Below the pieces are notes generated by a model. That model saw only the letters and a list, made by a program, of their open reading frames with translations, had not been told where the DNA came from and searched no databases. From UMGS1002 sp050946195 (GTDB taxonomy: Bacteria > Bacillota > Clostridia > Oscillospirales > CAG-272), in contig JBMNUI010000069.1 of the NCBI GenBank assembly GCA_050946195.1, forward strand, positions 1 through 6,010: 6,010 nt of DNA, in the 5' to 3' direction. The position numbers and the translations under genes are program-made. Each line of letters begins with the position of its first letter. Positions within the stretch are counted from its first letter, which is position 1. This document shows positions 1 to 5,991 of this stretch, in pieces.

Positions 1-10
1 GAATGAAATT

Positions 11-56
11 CGCCGGGCCCGCGGGCCGGCCCGCTATGCCGGCCTGCCCGGCGGGC
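11..56. repeat. GC-rich nested palindrome cluster
   Basis: Almost pure G/C stretch with several overlapping inverted repeats. An outer 8-bp stem pairs 11-18 with 46-53. An inner 7-bp stem pairs 24-30 with 38-44 around a 7-nt loop. A perfect 12-bp palindrome lies at 16-27 and a short stem at 46-50/52-56. It lies just beyond the ricT terminator on the minus strand. It could be a second terminator, part of a dispersed palindromic repeat, or the terminator of a convergent gene outside the window. Only the base pairing is seen directly; function is unknown. Confidence 0.5.
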
Positions 57-60
57 AAAA

Positions 61-88
61 CAAAACCGCCCGCGCGCGGGCGGTTTTG
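61..88 (-). terminator. Rho-independent terminator of the holB-ricT operon
   Basis: A perfect inverted repeat pairs 62-74 with 75-87, extended by the 61/88 pair. Its core is almost entirely G/C and its outer pairs are A/T. Read on the minus strand, the hairpin ends in four U residues followed by G and four more U residues, the classic intrinsic-terminator layout. It begins 18 nt past the ricT stop codon. The flanking A/T pairs give a short T-run on the plus strand too, so it may also act on transcripts arriving from the left. Confidence 0.85.
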
Positions 89-105
89 CTGTTCAGCGGC
101 CAAAA

Positions 106-1368
106 CTACACATCCCGCTCTCCGGGATTTCCATTCAGGTAATTTCCGATGTCGCTGTTCTCGCCGTTGATGCCGTTCTTTTCGGTGTTCTGCGGCCTGA
201 TTATCACCGTAATGTTGTCCCGGCTGTATGATTTGGGCTGCAGGTCGGACTTGTCCGATAACCTCACCTTCACGGTACCTGCCAGCGGGTTAACTTCGGT
301 GACAACACCCTCCCCGTCCTCGGTTCTGACCACCGAGTCAACCGGCGGAGTCTTTTTGATTTCGTCAACATAGGTATCATACTCGTACCTCAGGCAGCAC
401 ATCAGCCTGCCGCAGACCCCGGAAATCTTGTTTGAGTTGAGCGAAAGGTTCTGCTCCTTTGCCATTCTGATGGAAACCTGGACGAAATCGGACAAAAAGC
501 TGGAGCAGCAGAGTTTTCTGCCGCAGACTCCGATACCCCCTATCAGCTTCGCCTCGTCACGGATTCCGATCTGCCTCAGTTCAATCCGCGTGCGGAAGAC
601 CGAGGCCAGGTCCCTCACAAGCTCCCTGAAATCAACCCTACCGGGCGCGGTAAAATAAAAAAGCAGCTTGGTATTGTCGAAGGTGTACTGCGCGTCGACC
701 AGCTTCATGTCAAGGCCGTGCTTTGCGATTTTTTCAAGGCAGATATCAAAAGCCTCTTTTTCTTTTTCCTTGTTCTGTTCGTGATGCTCGGTGTCCTCGG
801 GGGTAGCCAGCCGGATTACCGGCCGGAGCGGGAGCACGATGTCCTTTGAAGCGACTTTTTTGTTCGCCATGCAGACCTCGCCGTACTCGAGCCCGCGCGC
901 GGTCTCGACTATAATATGGTCCCCGCAGCGTGCGTGTATCTCACCCGGCGCAAAATAGTATACTTTTCCGGTACGCTTGAACCTTACCCCTACAACCTCT
1001 ACCGCGTCAGCATCATCTATCACCTTCAGGGCGGGCAGCTCGTCGGTAAAATCAAATGCCGAGAGATCGGGCAGAATAAATTTTTGCGCGGCCGTACACT
1101 TCAGCGGGCTGATACCGGAAAAACTGCAATCGCCCTCGCAAGTGCTATTCTGTCCGGCTGCATTCTCGGGAGTGCCGTCAAGCGTGTTAATATTATCTTT
1201 TGTAATTATAGTATCGTCCTGTAGCCCGGGTACATCGGTCACAGACTTGTCGGAATTGGGCTGCACTATTTTTTGCTGCCTTTTGCGGTAGTAGCGGTTA
1301 TGCCTGCTTTTTTTTATCCCGGCCGGCGTTCCGGGTCTGTTTTTTTTCTTTTTATTTCTATTGTTCAT
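106..1368 (-). CDS. PSP1-domain Ric complex protein RicT (YaaT family), long N-terminal extension
   Basis: Probable RicT/YaaT homologue, 420 aa. In Bacillus subtilis RicT joins RicA and RicF in an iron-sulfur complex that works with RNase Y in mRNA maturation and affects sporulation, competence and biofilm formation. The PSP1 region spans about residues 120-265. Two family-typical cysteine motifs of the form CGxxxCC follow, at C282/C287/C288 and C319/C324/C325. A small beta-rich segment covers about 340-390 and a polar tail ends the protein. The B. subtilis protein is about 275 aa; most of the excess is an N-terminal extension of about 115 residues, Lys/Arg-rich at first and then low-complexity, with additional cysteines C77, C81 and C91. 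ATG start is preceded by AAAGGA (1374-1379). The gene lies 23 nt after holB, a pairing well known in Bacillota. Family assignment is strong; the role here is inferred from homologues. Confidence 0.93.
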   Translation of the reverse strand: MNNRNKKKKNRPGTPAGIKKSRHNRYYRKRQQKIVQPNSDKSVTDVPGLQDDTIITKDNINTLDGTPENAAGQNSTCEGDCSFSGISPLKCTAAQKFILPDLSAFDFTDELPALKVIDDADAVEVVGVRFKRTGKVYYFAPGEIHARCGDHIIVETARGLEYGEVCMANKKVASKDIVLPLRPVIRLATPEDTEHHEQNKEKEKEAFDICLEKIAKHGLDMKLVDAQYTFDNTKLLFYFTAPGRVDFRELVRDLASVFRTRIELRQIGIRDEAKLIGGIGVCGRKLCCSSFLSDFVQVSIRMAKEQNLSLNSNKISGVCGRLMCCLRYEYDTYVDEIKKTPPVDSVVRTEDGEGVVTEVNPLAGTVKVRLSDKSDLQPKSYSRDNITVIIRPQNTEKNGINGENSDIGNYLNGNPGERDV

Positions 1369-1391
1369 TATAATCCTTTCTGTTTCCGGAT

Positions 1392-2408
1392 TTAAGCCTC
1401 TGCAAAAACTAAATTGGTCAAAGTGAGCTTTATGTTGGCGTTTCTTCCGATATACTCGGCTGCGGCCTCCACCCGCTTGATGAGCAAAAACAGCTCACCG
1501 AGCGAAAACCGGGCCGCCAGCTCAAGCGCCGCAGCACGGTCAGCCCAGAACACAAGCGGCGCTTCCTTGACTTTTTTCAGCACTATAAGGTCGCGGAGTG
1601 CGTCGGTTATTAGCCTTAACTCCTCGGCGATTTCCTCGCGTTTTTGGGAGAACATGGAATCGACCTCGAGCTTCTCCCTTGCCCGTGCCTTCGGTGCGGC
1701 AGCTTCGACAAAGCTGCGCGCCAGTCGCCGCTTCTCCATTACCGGACGGCGCCGGTCGGGGTCAAGCAGCAAGAGGGCACGTCCGATGCAGCCGCCGGCC
1801 GCGAAGATAAGCTCTGCGAACTCCCCGGGCGACCCGGCTTTGAGCTCCGACGCCCTCGTGTCGTGTGATATAATGTAGTCTTCAATAACATCAGGCGATA
1901 TCGGCTCGGTGCGGATTGTCGGGGCGCGGCTGCGCACGGTTACAAGCAGGTCTTGTGCCGAGCGGCATATCAGCAAAAAGACCGCAAAGGCCGGCGGTTC
2001 CTCAAGGGTGAGGAGCAGGGCGTTCTGAGCTTCGGGCGTCATTTTGTCGGCGCCCTCGATAATGTAGACCTTACACGCAAAATCAATCGGCAGGGTCTTG
2101 ACATCCCGCCGGATTTCACGGGCGACATCAACCCCTATAGATGCCTTGCCCGGCTCGGGAGTAACAGATATCACATCGGGGGTTTTATTTCCGAAAATCT
2201 TCCGGCAGGCCGGGCACTCGCCGCAGGGCAGTCTGTCGGGACTGGAGCAGGAGAGCGCCGCGGCAATCGAGCGGGCAAGCGTCCTGCGGCCGCTGCCCTC
2301 CTCGCCCTCGATAATATATGCGTGCGGGAAGCTGCCCGACTTTATCTCGGCCGCAAGGCGCGCGCGGAGCGCGGCGTTGCCGGCGATATTTCCAAAAAAT
2401 TCAGACAC
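1392..2408 (-). CDS. holB: DNA polymerase III subunit delta-prime
   Basis: Delta-prime subunit of the clamp loader, 338 aa, a cytoplasmic AAA+ fold protein that helps load the beta sliding clamp onto primed DNA. Visible features are the nucleotide-site loop at residues 35-42 (GEEGSGRR), a zinc-binding set C54, C62, C65 and C68, and the highly typical delta-prime segment ADKMTPEAQNALLLTLEEPP at about 120-139. The SRC-motif position is S160-R161-A162, keeping the arginine but not the cysteine. The Walker A lysine and following Thr/Ser are both Arg, so ATP binding is probably lost, as in some other delta-prime proteins. The start is GTG, chosen because no upstream in-frame ATG exists and a GGGGGTG ribosome-binding sequence (2414-2420) lies 5 nt away. 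First gene of the operon with ricT, driven by the consensus promoter at 2449-2477. Confidence 0.95.
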   Translation of the reverse strand: MSEFFGNIAGNAALRARLAAEIKSGSFPHAYIIEGEEGSGRRTLARSIAAALSCSSPDRLPCGECPACRKIFGNKTPDVISVTPEPGKASIGVDVAREIRRDVKTLPIDFACKVYIIEGADKMTPEAQNALLLTLEEPPAFAVFLLICRSAQDLLVTVRSRAPTIRTEPISPDVIEDYIISHDTRASELKAGSPGEFAELIFAAGGCIGRALLLLDPDRRRPVMEKRRLARSFVEAAAPKARAREKLEVDSMFSQKREEIAEELRLITDALRDLIVLKKVKEAPLVFWADRAAALELAARFSLGELFLLIKRVEAAAEYIGRNANIKLTLTNLVFAEA

Positions 2409-2448
2409 CGCCGCACCCCCGTTTCAACATAAACATCCGACCGTACTA

Positions 2449-2477
2449 ATTATACCAAAGTACATGGAACCTGTCAA
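2449..2477 (-). promoter_or_regulatory. Consensus sigma-A promoter for holB-ricT
   Basis: On the minus strand a perfect TTGACA -35 box (2472-2477) is separated by exactly 17 bp from a perfect TATAAT -10 box (2449-2454). The predicted transcription start is near 2442, giving a leader of roughly 33 nt before the GTG start of holB. A match this exact implies strong, housekeeping-type expression. No operator palindrome of convincing length overlaps it. Confidence 0.88.
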
Positions 2478-2530
2478 TGTCGGAATCCGAAAATCGGGTG
2501 AGCCATGCAGTCAAAGAAACCGGTGGGTGA

Positions 2531-2559
2531 TTGACATCGGTTATATTCAATGCTATAAT
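2531..2559 (+). promoter_or_regulatory. Consensus sigma-A promoter with extended -10 for the TerB/ATPase operon
   Basis: Perfect TTGACA (2531-2536), a 17-bp spacer and perfect TATAAT (2554-2559), with an extended -10 TG at 2551-2552. The predicted start is near 2566, leaving a leader of about 46 nt before the ATG at 2612. It diverges from the holB promoter; the two -35 boxes are separated by 53 bp (2478-2530). A weak direct repeat, GGGTGA at 2496-2501 and 2525-2530, lies between them and is too short to call an operator. Confidence 0.88.
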
Positions 2560-2576
2560 AATTTTTTAAGATTAGT

Positions 2577-2602
2577 CGGGCAAATCCGGATGCCCGTGCG
2601 GG
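2577..2602 (+). promoter_or_regulatory. Leader hairpins next to the ribosome-binding site of the TerB-domain gene
   Basis: A 6-bp stem pairs 2577-2582 with 2591-2596 around an 8-nt loop. A competing short stem pairs 2593-2596 with 2599-2602. The second would cover the first two bases of the GGAGG ribosome-binding sequence at 2601-2605; the first would leave it open. The two cannot form together. This may be chance in a GC-rich leader; a translational switch is only a possibility. Confidence 0.3.
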
Positions 2603-2611
2603 AGGCAGCCG

Positions 2612-4423
2612 ATGGATGAGAATAATAAGAACAGAAATACCGGTCGGAATGAGCTTGACGACGGGTTTTGGGACGATATCTTGTCGCTCCTGCCCCGCCG
2701 CGGGCAGGCAAAGCGACCTCCCCGCAAGCCAAGGTCTACCTGTACTATTGACATCACCATCGACCCTCCAAACACCGTCGCCGGGCCGGATGCCACCTCA
2801 AAGGTATTTGATACTCCGGCATTCCGGATCACTGTGAACAAGTCCGAAAAGCAGCCGGGCAAGAGCGAAGTGCTGGTAAAAAAGTTCATCCCCCCGCACA
2901 CCGCCGAGGAATTTGAAAACCCGCCAAAGCCCGACGACGAGTATGTCCCCGAGCACGTCCTGATACGCAAAGTAAAAATATTCAACTGGAAAACCAGCTA
3001 CAATTACTACGAGCAGTTTCTTGCCCACGCTCGAAAAATCAGGTATGTCAGGGGGCATGAGTGCAGACCTGTTCCCTTCTTTTCATATGTGCCGCAGTAC
3101 TCCCAGCTCTCGCGCGCACAGCTTGACTGGTACCTATGGTGGCGCGAGAGGGCCGCGTCGGGCGAATACCTGAAAACCGACTACAGCTATATACTTTTGT
3201 TCATATACGAGATTATAAACACCGGCGGCCACGACAACCCCGCGTGGGGGCAGAAGCAACTGCTCGGGCTCTGGAGCGCATACCGCGACGAGTTCCCGCG
3301 TTTTGACAAGATGCTCGGCGAGTGGATTTGCGATTTTTCGCTCATCCATCACCTGTCGCCGCCGGCTTCAATCCCCGGAAAGCTCCCGCCCGAGGCGGTG
3401 CAGTCCTGCACACTAAAGGAGTTTTATATAGCTGCCGGCGGCAGTTCAGTCGATGCTTACTGCAATATGCTGCTCACATACTGCACTAATTACAACTACA
3501 AAAGCAGTAAATTCGCAAAAAGTGATGTACTGAGGCTGTATGACAAGCATATTCCTGGTGCGCTCGCCCGGGTAGTAGAACGCTTTTCAAGCAGCGGCGG
3601 GCTGCTCTCGGGGCTTGAGCTTGAGAACAGCAGAATGATACGCGACGCCTTTGCGGGCGCCCTCTGCTCATACAAGATCAAAAAAAGAATCGAGGTGGAG
3701 TACTGCTCCTTCTCGCGCTCGCATGAGCTGAGGTTTCTTGTCACCGACATAATAAAATTCTCGGAAAACAAGCTCCGCGCGCACCTCGGGATAAAGTCAA
3801 GGCTTAGCATATACGCGCTACCGGTGCCGATCCGCGAGTGTATAGACGAATACTTCGCGGAGCTGCTGCCCAAGAAGCGCAAAGTTCCCGAGCAGCCTGC
3901 CAATGAATACGACAAGCTGTATGACCTCCCCCCTGCCCCGCTCTCGCCTGAGCGCGCCGCACAGATTGAGCAGTCCTCATGGGAGACCACAGAACGCTTA
4001 CTCGAAGCCTTCGGTGATGCCGAGACCGGCGAGACTTCTGACGAACGCAGCACCGCGGTCGACGAGCTGCTCGGCAAGCTTGATGCCGGCACCGATATTG
4101 TCGAGAGCACGGAAAAATCCGAGACATCAGACTCACCCGAAAAAAACCCCGAGGCTGCAAAGGTAACCGAAAACACAGCCGAAACGGCAAAAACCCCGCT
4201 TGCTCGGGCGCTCGGCGAGTTTCTTGAGTTTGTGCGCCTTGCCGACCGAGGCGACTTTGCCGGGCAACGGCGCTTTGCCGCCGAGCGGGGTATGCTCCCC
4301 GACTTTGTGGCCGACAAGATAAACGAAATTGCCGCCGGTGTCATCGGCGATATAATACTTGCCGGGGATGATGCGGGGTATTCGCTCATCGCGGAATACA
4401 GAAAGGAGATTTTCGATGACTGA
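2612..4423 (+). CDS. TerB_N / TerB_C domain protein of a putative DNA-processing or defence operon
   Basis: Predicted soluble protein of 603 aa with no signal peptide or membrane segment. Residues 1-120 are a variable, Pro/Arg-rich and probably disordered lead-in. A TerB_N-type domain follows at about 120-260, recognisable from FNW (124-126), PVPFF (153-157), the WYLWWRER region and TDYSYILLFIYEIIN (189-203). A conserved-looking helical middle spans about 330-420, including a SRSHELRFLVTDI stretch. A TerB_C-like part comprises LSPERAAQIEQSSWETTERLLE (first half, about 443-464) and GMLPDF plus KINE (569-572) near the end. A Thr/Glu-rich linker of about 60 residues (470-530) splits the TerB_C halves. 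I see no clear TerB core domain. ATG at 2612 is chosen for the GGAGG 6 nt upstream. It overlaps the downstream ATPase gene by 8 nt, suggesting coupled translation and a shared complex. The Ter name reflects domain history and does not show tellurite resistance. Biochemical function is unknown. Confidence 0.85.
   Translation: MDENNKNRNTGRNELDDGFWDDILSLLPRRGQAKRPPRKPRSTCTIDITIDPPNTVAGPDATSKVFDTPAFRITVNKSEKQPGKSEVLVKKFIPPHTAEEFENPPKPDDEYVPEHVLIRKVKIFNWKTSYNYYEQFLAHARKIRYVRGHECRPVPFFSYVPQYSQLSRAQLDWYLWWRERAASGEYLKTDYSYILLFIYEIINTGGHDNPAWGQKQLLGLWSAYRDEFPRFDKMLGEWICDFSLIHHLSPPASIPGKLPPEAVQSCTLKEFYIAAGGSSVDAYCNMLLTYCTNYNYKSSKFAKSDVLRLYDKHIPGALARVVERFSSSGGLLSGLELENSRMIRDAFAGALCSYKIKKRIEVEYCSFSRSHELRFLVTDIIKFSENKLRAHLGIKSRLSIYALPVPIRECIDEYFAELLPKKRKVPEQPANEYDKLYDLPPAPLSPERAAQIEQSSWETTERLLEAFGDAETGETSDERSTAVDELLGKLDAGTDIVESTEKSETSDSPEKNPEAAKVTENTAETAKTPLARALGEFLEFVRLADRGDFAGQRRFAAERGMLPDFVADKINEIAAGVIGDIILAGDDAGYSLIAEYRKEIFDD
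4402..4418 (+). promoter_or_regulatory. Ribosome-binding site that fixes the ATPase start
   Basis: AAAGGAG at 4402-4408 lies 7 nt before ATG 4416-4418, inside the last codons of the upstream gene. An earlier in-frame ATG at 4359 has no comparable site and would add a 19-residue basic stretch unlike the family's N-terminus. The 8-nt ATG/TGA overlap at 4416-4423 is typical of translational coupling. Confidence 0.85.
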
Positions 4424-5798
4424 GGCAAATACCACTCCAGCCATACCCAAGCGGATTTTAACCTCGCTTCTCGCGTCGCTCTCGGCCGGCGTGGTCCCCC
4501 GCGCCGGGGCGCCTTATATCGCAATCGGGCGCCGGGACGAGATTGCCGCCCTGCTCTCCGACCTTGAGCTTGTAAACGAGGGCGGCGGCACAATGCGCTT
4601 TCTTATCGGAAGGTACGGCAGCGGCAAGAGCTTTCTCATGCAGCTCATCCGCGGCTATGCGCTCGAACGCGATTTTATCACCGCCGACGCCGACCTCTCG
4701 CCCGAGCGCAGGCTCCACGGTAGCGGCGGAAGCGGAGTGGCCACCTATCGCGAACTGATGAAAAACCTTGCCTCCAAATCCTCACCCGACGGGGGAGCGC
4801 TGCCCAAAATTATCGCGCGCTGGATAGCCGGGCTGCAGACCGACCTCGCCGCGGCAGGAATTGAGCCGGGCTCACCTGAGTTTTCAAAAAAGCTCGGTCT
4901 TCGCGTGATGGACGAGCTGCGCGAGGTCGAGTTTCTCGTAGGCGGCTTTGATTTTTCCAAGGTTATATCAGAATACTACCGCGCCTACATTTCCGGAGAT
5001 GAGGATATAAAGAGCGCCTGCATCCGCTGGCTGAGGGGCGAGTTCTCAAACAAAACCGAGGCAAAGTCGGCGCTCGGCTTCGGGGTCTCTGTAATAATCG
5101 ACGACGACAACTGGTACGATTTTACAAAACTCTGGGCGGCGCTGGTGCGGCGGATGGGATATCGCGGGCTGGTAGTATTCATAGACGAGTGCGTAAATCT
5201 GTATAAAATCACCCACAGAGTCAGCCGCGAGAACAATTATGAAAAAATCCTTTCAATGTTCAACGACACCCTGCAGGGGCGGGCGCCCGGACTCGGGATA
5301 ATCCTCGGGGGCACCCCGCAGTTCCTTGAGGACACCCGGCGGGGGCTTTTCAGCTACGAGGCGCTGCGCAGCCGCCTGTGCGACAGCCGCTTTGCGCTTG
5401 ACGGTTACAAAAATCTGCTCGGTCCGGTCATCCGGCTGCGCCGGCTCTCGGACGACGAGATGCTCGCACTCATCACCCGGATAACCCGGCTCCACGCGCT
5501 GCACTACAACTGGACGCCGCGGATCACAGATGAGGAGCGGGTGAAGTTCCTCTCTATTTGCCTTGAGCGCGCCGGCGCAAACTCGATGATCACCCCGCGC
5601 GAGATGCTGCGCGACTATCTCACGGTCCTCAACATCCTCATGCAGAACCCCGACGTCTCTTTCTCGGAGGTTGTCGGCAAGGCGGTAACCCTCAAGACCA
5701 TAAATGACGACGAAGATGATTATGTAGCCGTGCCCCCGGCCAGCAGGCCGTCAGGTACAAAAAAGTCCGACTTCGACCTAAATGATATAGAAATCTGA
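4416..5798 (+). CDS. P-loop ATPase, BREX ATP-binding domain family (DUF2791, BrxC/BrxD-like)
   Basis: Predicted AAA+/STAND-like P-loop ATPase of 460 aa. Motifs in order (numbered from the 4416 start): IGRRDEI entry segment, Walker A GRYGSGKS (65-72), the family signature DADLSPERR (91-99) and a TYRELMKNL stretch, Walker B VVFIDEC with D257-E258, and the family block GGTPQFLED (298-306). A YEALRSRL segment and a helical C-terminal region follow. The tail from about 425 is acidic and ends SDFDLNDIEI. All catalytic residues I can identify are intact, so it should hydrolyse ATP. The residue after the Walker B DE is Cys, where I would expect a small aliphatic residue. Relatives include BrxD of type 2 BREX phage-defence systems and ATPases paired with TerB_N proteins and helicases; the pairing here fits the latter. 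Activity on DNA is inferred from family context only. Confidence 0.88.
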   Translation: MTEANTTPAIPKRILTSLLASLSAGVVPRAGAPYIAIGRRDEIAALLSDLELVNEGGGTMRFLIGRYGSGKSFLMQLIRGYALERDFITADADLSPERRLHGSGGSGVATYRELMKNLASKSSPDGGALPKIIARWIAGLQTDLAAAGIEPGSPEFSKKLGLRVMDELREVEFLVGGFDFSKVISEYYRAYISGDEDIKSACIRWLRGEFSNKTEAKSALGFGVSVIIDDDNWYDFTKLWAALVRRMGYRGLVVFIDECVNLYKITHRVSRENNYEKILSMFNDTLQGRAPGLGIILGGTPQFLEDTRRGLFSYEALRSRLCDSRFALDGYKNLLGPVIRLRRLSDDEMLALITRITRLHALHYNWTPRITDEERVKFLSICLERAGANSMITPREMLRDYLTVLNILMQNPDVSFSEVVGKAVTLKTINDDEDDYVAVPPASRPSGTKKSDFDLNDIEI

Positions 5799-5960
5799 CA
5801 GTTACCACATCCCTTTGCGTTATCCACACCTTCGGCAACACGTCCCCACCGTCTCCTGTCTCGGCACCCCATGTCAATAGGTTTATTTATGGCAGCCAAG
5901 CGCAGGATGCGGGACCCGCGCTACAGGATTTGCGATTTGTGTGTATAGTTTTTTGAGGAT
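5799..5960. other. Apparently non-coding spacer downstream of the ATPase gene
   Basis: No supported gene is seen on either strand between the ATPase stop and the inverted repeat. It holds a DnaA-box match at 5820-5828 and a small palindrome with 5-bp arms (5909-5913/5915-5919). A 25-codon ATG frame at 5871-5948 lacks a ribosome-binding site. No canonical terminator with a U-tract directly follows the ATPase gene. Confidence 0.55.
5820..5828 (+). promoter_or_regulatory. Single consensus DnaA box
   Basis: The 9-mer TTATCCACA matches the strong DnaA-binding consensus exactly. It sits 22 bp after the ATPase stop codon. There is no second good box, AT-rich unwinding element or dnaA/dnaN gene, so this is not an origin. 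It could be an isolated DnaA-titration site or a chance match. Confidence 0.4.
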
Positions 5961-5991
5961 CTTAAGGAACTTTTTCAAAAAGTTCCTTAAG
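5961..5991. repeat. Perfect inverted repeat, 15-bp arms and 1-nt centre
   Basis: The left arm CTTAAGGAACTTTTT (5961-5975) is the exact reverse complement of 5977-5991, around a single C at 5976. A realistic RNA fold would be a 10-13 bp stem with an A/U-rich loop. No U-tract follows on the plus strand, so it is not a standard terminator. It resembles dispersed intergenic palindromes I associate with clostridial genomes; that association is from memory. Confidence 0.8.

Noticed and set aside
1414..1878. Plus-strand 154-codon open frame inside holB
   Set aside because: Antisense shadow of a clear delta-prime gene; Ser/Ala/Arg-rich composition without a family.
2481..2489. Short palindrome CGGAATCCG between the divergent promoters as an operator
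   Set aside because: Arms of only 4 bp are expected by chance and it does not overlap either core promoter.
4359..4415. Upstream in-frame ATG giving the ATPase 19 extra residues
   Set aside because: No good ribosome-binding sequence before 4359, while ATG 4416 has AAAGGAG at ideal spacing and the usual short overlap with the upstream stop.
2612..4423. Labelling the operon as tellurite resistance
   Set aside because: Only TerB-associated terminal domains are seen; no TerC, TerD or TerZ genes are present, so the name would mislead.
3496..4593. Long minus-strand open frame of 365 codons opposite the TerB-domain gene and the ATPase start
   Set aside because: It is Ser/Arg/Ala-rich with no recognisable domain, lies antisense to two well-supported genes and is explained by GC-rich codon structure.
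5692..5877. Minus-strand 61-codon open frame across the ATPase 3' end
   Set aside because: Overlaps the ATPase coding end and shows no recognisable family; reads as a chance frame.
5871..5948. Plus-strand 25-codon open frame ending in a CDLCV-like tail
   Set aside because: No ribosome-binding sequence precedes the ATG, and it is too short to distinguish from chance.
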